This document shows positions 22,951 to 32,511 of a DNA stretch of 64,000 nt, in pieces. This DNA is from Adiantum capillus-veneris. Its lineage: Eukaryota; Streptophyta; Polypodiopsida; Polypodiales; Pteridaceae. Position 1 is the stretch's first letter. Each line of letters begins with the position of its first letter. The position numbers were made by a program, and so were the translations under genes. The notes under the pieces were generated by a model. The model saw nothing but the letters and a program-made list of their open reading frames with translations. It had not been told where the DNA came from and ran no database searches. The stretch covers positions 85,983,721 through 86,047,720 of the forward strand of contig CM043956.1 of the NCBI GenBank assembly GCA_014529385.2, written 5' to 3'.

Positions 22951-24199
22951 TTTTCTACACCTAGAGTGATTGGACTACTTAGTTTTAGTGTGAGTAACTT
23001 AGAATCTTCTAATCTAATACTGTTTTTAAGATCGATGGACTTGAAGACATGCCTCACCATGTCTCGTGACTAATTTTGCATGTCATACTGCTTTTGCTTT
23101 TCTACACCTAGAGTGAATTGCACTACTTAGTTTTAGTGTGAGTAAAGAATCTTTTTATGTGAACAAAGAATCCGATCCGTTGTAAAAGATCTAAGATATT
23201 GAATCTCTTAATTGAGTTCGAAATTAGACCAAAGGGCCTATAAGCATTTAAAACTTGTAAGACCACTGTAAGACCACTGTTTGGAACTCCATCATACTTT
23301 CCAATTTTTGTTAAGATTTTTCTTCAGTTGTTCTTCTACTCTCCCCCTTACGTTTAAAGTGCATGTATATTTGACTAGCCAGGTAAAAAATCTCACAAGT
23401 ATTAAAAGTCTTAATGTTTTTCTCGTCGTGATAAATTTTGCATGTGATTCTTATTTTGATTTTGTACATGTGGAGTGATTGCACTACTTAATTTTAGTGT
23501 GAGTAAATAATCTTTTAACGTGAACAATTTACACACATGGAGTGATTGCACTAGTTAGTTTTACTGTGAGTGAAGAATCTTTTAATATGAACAAAGAATT
23601 TGATCGGTTGCAATATCTAAGATATTGAATCTCCTAATCAAGCTACTAATTAGACCAATTTAAAGTTGATCCCATCATCCCAAATCCTAGATTGCACCCT
23701 TTGCTACATAGTACTAGCTTTGTATGATCATCATGCTTTATGTTCAATGTCAACTGAATGCCATACAAAGAGAATCTTAATGCACTATTATCCCAAGGTA
23801 AGGCAAGGTCTACCGTCTATGAAGACAAAAGCTCGCCCTCTAGATGGCTTGAACTCAATATCTTTTTTTTTCCATTGGTACTCTAACAAAACTTTTCTAA
23901 ACACTTGGAGAGCCTACTCATGGAAAATTTTAATGGTAAAATTGACTATATACTTTGAAAGTTTCTACTCTAGATTTTGTAAGTTTCACCTTCAAATCTA
24001 TAATTATAGGTAAATATCAAATTTATAGGTGGGATTCCACTAAACCTAGGTTTGTCTACGTTCCAAAAGCAAGTCTATGTCATGGTCGAAACGTTTTTTT
24101 CTAAGTCCTGAAGAATGACATGAGTTTTTTATGTGATTTGTCTTTATGCCCAAAACTATACATATGTTAATGCTTCCTATTGCTTTACCCTATTTTTTC
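22951..24199. repeat. R2 direct repeat, copy 1 (about 1.25 kb)
   Basis: Matches 24646-25891 in the same order and orientation, with about 1,690 bp between equivalent points. Shared landmarks include GATGGACTTGAAGACATG, CCATCATACTTTCCA, CATAGTACTAGCTTTGTATG and CATATGTTAATGCTTCC. It contains several copies of the short unit GTGATTGCACTACTTAGTTT. No coding potential. Confidence 0.85.
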
Positions 24200-24561
24200 T
24201 AGATAAGGCCTCTTGTAGCAATACAAAAATTTGCAACCTACTCATATGCTCTCACCTACAGAAGGTTGATGTCGCTAGCCAAAAACTGTCCCCTTGATTA
24301 CAAGTTGATGCAACACAACTGCTTCTTCAAACATGAAACAATGGGCTTTATGCCTGACAAATGTAGCTAATGACAAAGAGTAAAATCAACAACACGGATT
24401 CTAAAAATCCCAATGCTTAGCTTAGCACCCTCCAATTCAAAAAATGAGTTGAAGTTGGGATTTAGTGAGGGATTTTAAACCTTAGAAGCAAAAGCTCCAA
24501 GAGTGATTTATATGAAAGGTCAACAATCAGTTGACGATTGTCGTGACTCCGGAGATGATTC

Positions 24562-24621
<60 letters not shown>

Positions 24622-24645
24622 GATTGGAATAAAGGGTAGCTTAAT
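24200..24645. repeat. Spacer between R2 copies, containing R3 with microsatellite
   Basis: 24430-24640 is an R3 unit (GTTGAAGTTGGGATTTAGTG ... (GT)n(GA)n ... GGAATAAAGGGTAGC) like 11208-11430. It separates the two R2 copies. Confidence 0.75.
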
Positions 24646-25891
24646 TTTCTACACCTAGAGTGGTTGCACTACTTAGTTTTACTGTGAGTAACTTAGAATC
24701 TTTTAATCTAATACTTTCTTTAAGGCCGATGGACTTGAAGACATGTGTCACCATATCCCGTGACTTATTTTGCATGTGATACTTCTTTTGCTTTTCTACA
24801 CCTAGAGTGAATTGCACTACTTAGTTTTAGTGTGAGTAAAGAATCTTTTTACGTGAATGAAGACTCCGATCCGTTGTAAAAGATTTAAGATATTGAATCT
24901 CCTAATTGAACTCTTAATTAGACCAAAGGGCCTATAACCATTTAGACTTGTAAGACCGATGTTTGGAACTCCATCATACTTTCCACTTTTTGTTAAGCTT
25001 TCTCTTTAGCTTTTCTTCTACTCCCCCCCTTAGGCTTAAAGTGCATGTATATTTGACTAGCCAGGTAGAAAATCTCACAAGTATTAAAAATCTTAATGCT
25101 TTTCTTGTCGTGATGAATTTTGCATGTGATTCTTATTTTGATTTTGTACATGTGGAGTGATTGCACTACTTAGCTTTATTGTGAGTAAATAATCTTCTAA
25201 TGTGAAGAATTTGCATACATGGAGTGATTGCACTAGTTAGTTTTACTGTGAGTGAAGAATCTTTTAATATGAACAAAGAATTTGATCGGTTGCAATATCT
25301 AAGATATTGAATCTCCTAATCAATCTATTAATTAGACCAAAGGGCCAATTTAAAGATGATCCTATCATCCCAAATCCTAGATTGCACCCTTTGCTACATA
25401 GTACTAGCTTTGTATGATCATCATGCTTTATGTTCAATGTCAACTGAGAATGCCATACAAAGAGAATCTTAATGCACTATTATCCCAAGGTAAGGCAAGG
25501 TCTACTGTCTATGAAGACAAAAACTCGCCCTCTAGATGGATTGAACTCAATATCTCTTTTTTTCGATTGATACTCTTAACAAAACTTTTCTAAACACTTG
25601 GAGAACCTACTCATGAAAAATTTTAATGGTAAAATTGACTATATACTTTGAAAGTTTTTACTCTAGATTTTGTAAGTTTCACCTTCAAATCTATAATTAT
25701 AGGTAGATTTCAAAACTTGTAGATGGGATTCCACTAAACCTAGGTTTGTCCGCGTTCCAAAAGCAAGTCTATGTCATGGTGGAAACGTTTTTTGCTAAGT
25801 CCTAAACGATGACATGAGTTTTTTATGTGATTTGTCTCTCTGCCAAAAACTATACATATGTTAATGCTTCCTATTGCTTTACCCTATTTTT
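24646..25891. repeat. R2 direct repeat, copy 2
   Basis: Second copy of the 22951-24199 unit. After it, 25885-26040 restarts with the same TTTGCATGTGATACTTC motif, so a third, truncated copy follows before copia C. Confidence 0.85.
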
Positions 25892-26051
25892 TGCATGTGA
25901 TACTTCTTTTGCTTTTCTACACCTAGAGTGAATTGCACTACTTACTTTTAGTGGGAGCAAAGAATCTTTTAATGTGAACAAAGAATTTGATCCGCTATTA
26001 ATTAGACCAAACTGCCTATTTAAAGATCCCATCATCCCAAATCCTAAATTG

Positions 26052-26219
26052 TGTTAGGTAAAGGCGGTGTACCTCACTGTGGTTTGCCCGTGTCTGTCGG
26101 CCAGTGTCCGGCCGCTCACATTTATCTCCTTATCCTTTATACATACAAAGAATAAGGAGCTCTCACTCATTCTCACATTGTGCTCATATAATGAGATTTG
26201 TAAGCTCCACCCACATCCT

Positions 26220-26298
<79 letters not shown>

Positions 26299-26324
26299 AC
26301 ATGCATCGCATTCGTGCATTCACA
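26052..26324 (+). repeat. Copia C 5' LTR (273 bp) with (CT)n
   Basis: Starts TGTTAGGTAAAGG and ends TGCATTCACA, followed by ATTTGTATTAGAGC (a PBS like TGGTATCAGAGC with changes). It contains TTTATACATAC as a TATA-like box and an internal (CT)n run of about 37 units at 26220-26294, close to the expected transcript start. Confidence 0.75.
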
Positions 26325-26625
26325 ATTTGTATTAGAGCTTTGGCGACACACATGCAACGGCTTCCCGGAGAGACAAAAGCAACAGAGCTCGGCTATGGCA
26401 GCTTGAGCTCGGTAGCGGTGGATACGGCTCGACGGTGTCAGATCTCAGCTTAGCTATGTATATTCAGTTTTTGTAGAGCTTGTGTAGCAAGCCATTACTG
26501 AATTTTGTAGAGAAAGAGAAGAAACAAGAAGTGTTGCAACTCGTTTTTACTGTTTTTGGATCCCGAGATAGTGTTTTTTGCATATATCCATCACAAAATT
26601 ACAACAAGTGTAACAGCAACAAGTT

Positions 26626-26665
26626 CATTAGGAAAAAAATGGACTCTCCATGGGCCTTGTAAGAA
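26626..26665 (+). repeat. Left terminal inverted repeat of the 9.7-kb transposon
   Basis: Core shared with the right end: CATTAGGAAAAA, ATGGACTCTCC, GGGCCTT. The same core also borders the foldback element at 1445-1896. Confidence 0.8.
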
Positions 26666-27149
26666 TCCCTAATTTAAAGGAAGCCTGCGAAGATTAAGGG
26701 AGACAAAGGCTTTGAATGGGGCTATTTTGGTAGGGTCTCCTCCACCTTTGACCCCTAAAAAGGTAGGGGGAAGGGGGTTAACCATTTAAAAAGTAGGGAA
26801 GGGGGGGGGTAAACCATTTGAAAAGTAGGGGGGTAGGGGGTCTTCTCTCTCTACCTTTTTGGCCAACTTGTAAGTGGCCTCTTAACTCTCCCATGCCACC
26901 TAAGCAAATCCGTGGGTCAAAGAGGTCAAAAAAATGACTTTTTTCAAAAACTTTCAAAAAAACTCTATTCCCCCCTAAAAAGTACCCCCAACATATACAC
27001 ATAATAAAAAAAAGTTTTTTAAGTTAAATTACTCAAAATTCAACATTTTTTGACTCCCTCCAAACTTTTAGAAAATTCCCCCCAAAATTGAAAACTCTCT
27101 CTCTTAATCTAAGCTCCTCTCCTACACCCATCCCCCTTGCACCTGCACC

Positions 27150-27245
27150 TGCACCTACGCACCCATCTCTCCATCCTTCAAGCTCCATCTCTCTATCCTA
27201 CAAGCTCTATCTCTCCATCCTTCAAGCTCCATCTCTCCATCCTAC
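27150..27245 (+). repeat. Short tandem repeats in the leader of the transposase-like gene
   Basis: Four copies of a 22-25 bp unit around CTCCATCTCTCCATCCTTCA, alternating with a CTATCCTACAAG variant, end at the ATG at 27247. Confidence 0.8.
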
Positions 27246-27246
27246 A

Positions 27247-30200
27247 ATGCCTCTTGACGACGTGACCAATGTCCCAGCAAGCTCTTCACGTGGTAGGTCT
27301 CCAGGGCTTTTCCTACGCCTACCTCAAGAGTATGTTCGGACAAAGAAAACATGCTTGGGTACATTACCTTCAGCCAACGAACGCCGCGCTCAAGGGGAGA
27401 AGAATGTGGATCTCTGGACAGACGGATACTTGTATCCAAAGGATCCTTCTCTCAATGTTCATCCGTCTTTTACAAACATTCCATCACTGTTGCAATATGT
27501 TGGAAATGGAGAGCAAGGTTTGTTGGGCTACTGCAAGAGACTCAACAAACACGAGATTGCGCGGTCCGAGATCTACTTGCGTCATTGGCAGTTGCTCAAT
27601 GGGAGTTTCCACAATCTTCAAGCTCAGATGCAAACAGCTACTAGTGCGCTTGAGGAGGCAAAGAGCACCATCACAACCAAGGAAAATGTAATTAAAAAGC
27701 TTGAGGATACTCTTTCACACATGAAGAGTACTGCCATGGGAGATAGGGTGAGGAAACGAGAGTTGTCCGAAATTCAAACTCTTGCACCACGTGGAGGTGC
27801 AAGAAAACGAAGGGTGACAGCTATGAGGTAACATGTTCTATCCCTCATGTTGTTTAAGTTTAATACGGCTCATCATTGTTGTTTTGGGCAATCGGAACTT
27901 CGTCCAAGAAACGTGCGGCGGCGAGAATGCGTCAGCTAGGGCTACTTTACTTCGTTCTTGTTTCAAAAAAGAGGATTTTATTGGGATGCTTGATGCTCTA
28001 GAGGCAAAACACTTGAAAGACGCAATCACTAAGAGAGTTCTTAGAGATTTTTCTAATATTGTCACTGATCTAGATGTTCAGGATATTTGTGATGCTGTTG
28101 GGATTAGTACCAAGGGCTATCAAGCAATACATCAAGTGTTAAAAGATGCATTAAGAAGTCGAGGAGTCACGGAAAACCTATTCCCACTTCCTCACAGAGT
28201 GAAGATTGCCAAGAAGGTGTCAAATGAAGATGTTGTTCACTTATTAGGGGACTACTTGTATATTGAAGACACGATGCCTCTTCAGCCGCTCCGTAGCAAA
28301 TCACAAGGAAGGAAGGGCCGCGGGAAGGGAAGCAGTGTTGTTTCTAATAGTGTGTTGCAGACCGAAGGGTTTGTTTACACCAAATTCAACAATATCTTTG
28401 TGGAGTTGATACGATTGCAGCAGTCCATGGCTGTTTTCTACAATTTGAGTGATGCAGGTTAGTTTAGAGTTTCCTACATGCTCTATGATGTGTCATAACA
28501 TGCATTCTAAGGCTTTATGTTGTTGGCAGTTCTTGAAGGCAAGCTTGTGTTCGTGCTGAAGCTGGATGAGTGTGTAATTGTTAAAGGGAGAAAGTTGGAG
28601 AGAATGAGCATCACGCTTATGAATGAAGCCCTAGCTTATGCCAAGCAATCTTGCAGTTCGAGTGAAGCGACAAAGCCCTCTTTTAGTGTGAAATCAGAGA
28701 AGGATATATGGTGGCTTGGTGCAATTGAAGTTCCGAAAGAGACACATGAAGTCCTTGCATGGAATTTCAGTAGAATCCCATGGGTCACAAAGGTCATTAA
28801 AGCTCAAATAAACGGTGAGAAGCTCATGGTTCCAGGACGTGGGGAGTTTGATGTTGAATGGCATTTAGGTGGTGATCTAAAGACCATAAAGTGCATGCTT
28901 GGATGCAAACAAGGTGCAAAATCTTTACTTCCCTGTCCATTCTGTACGAAAGGGCACAAGACAAGTCGAGCAACTCAAGTGGAAGGTCAGGACGATGATA
29001 ATGATGACCATATAAATAGGGAGTGGCAAAGTTCGGTTCTTTCATGTGATATGCTGCAGGTGCCCAATAGGGATAGCAAAGATCCTGGGTGGAACCCCAT
29101 AATTCCCTTCTCCCTCAACAATGTTCACTTTTGCACATTGCATGCGTTTATGCGAATATTTGATAGGATCTTAAAGCATCACATTGATTATGCTTTCACA
29201 ATGAAGCCCCTTCAACGGTCAAAAGACTCCTTGCAGGGGGTGGAGACGCTCCTTAATGAGATTGGATGTCACCGATCAAGGGTGAACATTGTAGCAGAGA
29301 CTTGGATCTTAAAGCATCACATTGATTATGCTTTCACAATGAAGCCCCTTCAACGGTCAAAAGACTCCTTGCAGGGGGTGGAGACGCTCCTTAATGAGAT
29401 TGGATGTCACCGATCAAGGGTGAACATTGTAGCAGAGACTTGTAGGGAGAATACATATGAGGTGGCACAGAAGGTTTCCATGAATGGAGCCAAAGCACGT
29501 CGATTTTTCAAGAAGATGTCAAAGTCTCCAATGCAGGTATCCAAGGCAAGTGTCGATCTAGCAAGTGAGAAGCGGTGGGAGTTGTGGAAAGATTTGTGTT
29601 CATGCACGACGGACAAAGATCCCAATGTGGAGGTTGCTAACCAACGCAAGCTAGTATGGTCATCCTTTCAAAAAGTTGTGAAAATGATGAATCTTTCAAG
29701 CACCACCGTTGAGCAGCGAGAGGAGTTCAAGAAGGTGCTTTATGAATTCACAAAGGCCGCTAAGGACGGATGGTTTGAAAGCAAGATTACACACTACATG
29801 GTTTGTTTTAACGGACTTAATACATATGCAATGTTTGAAAATGTAACTTTTCTATTCGCTTATCTCCTTTTTGGTTGTTTTAGCACATTCTCTATGCGCA
29901 TGGTGCATACTTCATGGACCGCTATGGTTCGCTAGATATACGGAGTACACAAGGCATGGAGAAGTCCCACTATCGAGCAAAAGGAGTCTACTTCAAGAAT
30001 ACTCGGCATGGTGGTGGTAGTTCACACTCCAACTACCTCCAAGAGATGTTTAATTGGTTTTTTAGGCACACCTTTGGGAGAACTCGTACTATTGAGAAAG
30101 CAAGAGAATCGATGTTAGCAAAGCAGTTACGCAACGCTTCCCGTACTGCAGCATCCGAGAAGTGGAAACGCTCGCGAGCGTCCCTCGGCCACGAAGCTTG

Positions 30201-30258
30201 GCATGCAACTAAATATCGAAAAGGCAGCGTTTGGGCGTCGTGTCAGCCGTCCGCATGA
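27247..30258 (+). CDS. Transposase-like gene of the 9.7-kb element (multi-exon)
   Basis: Best model: exons 27247-27827, 27940-28457, 28530-29800 and 29884-30258, about 914 residues. The last two introns (72 and 83 bp) have clear GT-AG sites and matching phases; the first junction is uncertain. The N-terminus has a coiled coil (LQAQMQTATSALEEAKSTIT). Next is a helical region (DICDAVGISTKGYQAIHQVL) that could bind DNA. Possible catalytic acids are D in LVFVLKLDECVIVKG, D in EWHLGGDLKTIKCMLG followed by LPCPFC, and E in STQGMEKSHYRAKGVYF. This D...D-CxxC...E order resembles CACTA/Plavaka/KDZ-type transposases; I cannot place it in a named family. Exon 3 contains a perfect 138-bp in-frame tandem duplication. 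ATG 27247 (MPLDDVTNV) is preferred because the upstream frame is low-complexity leader. Confidence 0.65.
29166..29441 (+). repeat. Perfect 138-bp in-frame tandem duplication
   Basis: Units 29166-29303 and 29304-29441 look identical base for base, each starting GGATCTTAAAGCATC. This repeats 46 residues (ILKHHIDYAFTMK through NIVAET) in the transposase-like protein. Perfect identity points to a very recent event, or to an assembly artefact. Confidence 0.95.
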
Positions 30259-30345
30259 TCCTGGTTTAGTTGTTCAATTCAATTGCTTTATTTGAGTTTC
30301 ACTCAATTGGCCGCATAGTGTGAAAGGGCCCAAATCTCAAAAAAA

Positions 30346-30356
30346 CCTATTTAAAG
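30346..30356 (+). promoter_or_regulatory. TATA-like box of the H3-like gene
   Basis: CTATTTAAAGG lies about 50 bp upstream of the ATG at 30400, in the 141-bp gap after the transposase-like stop codon. This suggests the H3-like gene has its own promoter. Confidence 0.45.
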
Positions 30357-30399
30357 GTTGAAGGGGCTCATTTTGTCATCTTCCCTACTAGGTGCAACC

Positions 30400-31262
30400 A
30401 TGGCACGAACAAGACAAACGGCTAGGATTGCATATCCAGAGGGGCCGGATGGCCAACGACTCAAAGGTACAGCAACAGAAGCTGGAACTTCACAAGCTCA
30501 AGGTGAAGTCCACACAGAAGAAGCTGGAGCTTCAAATCAGCATGGCCAGTCCTCTACAGCAGCAAAAGAGAGACGGAAGCATCGTCTTGTTGTCTATTCA
30601 TCGGACTCCAACGATTCTGATGGCAACAGGGAGGATGAGAGCGACCAGGGCAAAGAAACAAACAGCCAAAAGCAGCCGTCAGAAGGCTCCGAAGAGACAA
30701 AAACGGATGAAGATGTCCCATGGGTTGGCGTCCAAATACAAACTTATCAGGCTCACATGTCTATTGGGGGTAAGACACTTCCTAAAGGGAGTGGACCTAC
30801 ACCATCACATCCGGTCGATAGTGAAGATCACGAATCAGATGGAGAGTGGGTGGAATCCGATTATGAGGTGTTGGAAGTGCCTCTGCAGAAAAAAAAGAGA
30901 AAGAGCATTGTCTACAAGAAGAGGAAGCAAGTTGCCCGGACTCGTGCCAAAAATGCACCTCCACGTCGACCTCAGAAGGTACAAAAGCACAGCCGTGCTT
31001 TTGCGGAGATTCGACACTATGAAAAGAGCACCGAGCTCTTGATTCGGAGGCCCCTTTTACAAGGCTATGTAGGGAGGTTTTGCAATTGTACAACACTCAG
31101 TTTCGGATGGGCGCCGTGGCCATAGAGGCAGTCCAAGAGGCAGCAGAGCAATATTTAACTGGCATATTCGAGGATTCTAACCTCTGTGCCATCCATGCAA
31201 AGCATGTAACCATTATGCCCAAGGATATGCATCTTGCTCGCCGTTTGCGCCATGAGGAGTAG
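30400..31262 (+). pseudogene. Transposon-borne histone H3-like gene, one frameshift
   Basis: Starts MARTRQTARIA, which equals H3 residues 1-9 with K4 changed to R and K9 to I. A tail of about 200 residues (H3 has about 45) follows, rich in S, E, D, K and G, with a basic cluster (KKKRKSIVYKKRKQ). Then comes an H3 fold: [15 protein letters not shown] (alphaN/alpha1), VREV...FRM (loop 1, the same length as canonical H3, not the longer loop of CENH3), [15 protein letters not shown] (alpha2) and [16 protein letters not shown] then LARRLRHEE (alpha3 and end). The fold is read in frame 1 to about 31069 and then in the next frame from about 31071, so one base is missing at the VRE codons. A 32-bp GT-AG stretch there is too short for an intron. 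The fold is about as similar to H3 as a divergent variant. Its place between two element genes and inside the terminal repeats makes capture by the transposon the natural reading. Function is unknown. Confidence 0.85.
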
Positions 31263-31641
31263 CTTGTAATTAGGCATCAACCTTTTTGTATTTACGGATC
31301 TCCAAGATTGGGAAGAATTTGAATACAAGCGTCTTTTGGTTCAATATCCCACTCTGTGCATTGTATTGGGAAGATTTGAATATAAGCGTCTTTTATTGTA
31401 TACCCTAGTGGACAATGTATTGTTTTAATTCTGCACCATGCAGTGTCAGTGGTTCAACTTTTGTCTACCTTCTATTGTATGTATGTAGCCATTAGCTTGT
31501 TATTGTGAAAAATTGCCTACGTTTAGCACCTTGGCTAAGTGGGGCAGGCACTTCCTGATGTATCCATGCTATGTGACTCACTATTGCATGGCAAAAACAT
31601 CTACAAAGTGTTCAAAATGGCTTGGAATGCCCCCAAGTTGG

Positions 31642-31711
31642 CTGCCACAAGGGCGCGCATTTGGGGCATCCAGAGGCCTATGGATGGACATAATGCGCGC
31701 CCTTGTGGCAG
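31642..31711. repeat. Hairpin 1: 20-bp perfect arms, 30-nt loop
   Basis: Left arm CTGCCACAAGGGCGCGCATT (31642-31661), right arm its exact complement (31692-31711). The loop itself contains CATCCA and TGGATG, which extend the structure. Confidence 0.93.
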
Positions 31712-32207
31712 CCTCTCCTAGTGCTTTGCTGACACTCTCCAGTGGTTTCCAGACAATTTTGATAAGCAATAAGTATGTTTTGTTTGCTTCAATGCTTCAA
31801 TTAGCATAGATGCTGCTGGAACTCATCCCCCCTTAGTCCATGTCAGTCCTAAACTCCAGAAAGGGCTTAGATATTTCCACAAAGTTTACTCTTGGGGTTT
31901 GTTAATACAACTTTAGGTATCTGGGGCAAGATGGGCTTAAGGTTACCTGGGTATCCATGTCTTCCTGTTTTGCAGCTAGGTATTATTGTCTTCTCACTCT
32001 GTTTTGTAACTGGATATGCTCCTATTCTCCAAGAAGGATTTAGATATTGCCACAGTTTTGTGGTTTGTTAATACATCTTTAGGTATCTGGGGCACGATGG
32101 GCTTTAGGTTACCTGGGTATCCATGTGTTTCTCTTTTGCAATTGGGTATTAATGCCTTGAAACTCTCTTTTGTACTTGGGTATGCTCTTAGATGTGTCCA
32201 AATTCAT

Positions 32208-32277
32208 CTGCCACAAGGGCGCGCATTTGCACACTTCATCTGTTGATGGAAAGCCCTAATGCACGCCCTTGTGGCAG
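32208..32277. repeat. Hairpin 2: same arms, 30-nt loop
   Basis: The left arm is identical to that of hairpin 1 (32208-32227). The right arm (32258-32277) has one change that still allows a G-U pair in RNA. The loop is again 30 nt but of different sequence, so arms and spacing are conserved rather than the loop. Confidence 0.93.
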
Positions 32278-32511
32278 CATTGTTTAGGCACTTCCAAGCC
32301 CTTTACTAGGAACATACATAACTTTGGAAGCCTAGAAATAACAAAGTATACATTTTTTAAATTTTAATGCCTGCCAAACCCTTTAGTAGTCATAGCAAAA
32401 ATTATGGTGCTTCTCATACACAATGGAAGCCCAACATATAAGAAATTAAAAACCTTGCAAGAAAGAGAGTCATAGACAACAAAAAGTATTTTCATTAAAG
32501 AAATCAATGCT

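Larger units (their letters stand above)
31263..32511. other. Convergent intergenic region of the 9.7-kb element
   Basis: No gene. It holds two related hairpins (31642-31711, 32208-32277) and between them a 166-bp direct duplication (about 31866-32031 and 32032-32200; landmark GGTATCTGGGGCA at 31916 and 32082). It separates the plus-strand and minus-strand gene pairs, so it is where their transcripts should end. Confidence 0.7.

Noticed and set aside
30392-31042. A 216-codon plus-strand frame overlapping the H3-like tail
   Set aside because: It starts 8 bases before the H3-like ATG in another frame, has only generic basic composition and no motif, and is best seen as a shadow of the charged tail.
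31069-31100. GT-AG intron to repair the H3-like frame
   Set aside because: The only GT...AG pair that would join the frames sensibly is 32 bp, far below plant intron size, and it would remove conserved fold residues.
30400-31262. CENH3 (centromeric H3) instead of H3
   Set aside because: A long tail fits CENH3, but loop 1 has canonical H3 length and the alpha3 motif [12 protein letters not shown] is canonical-type, so a captured canonical/H3.3-like source is more likely.
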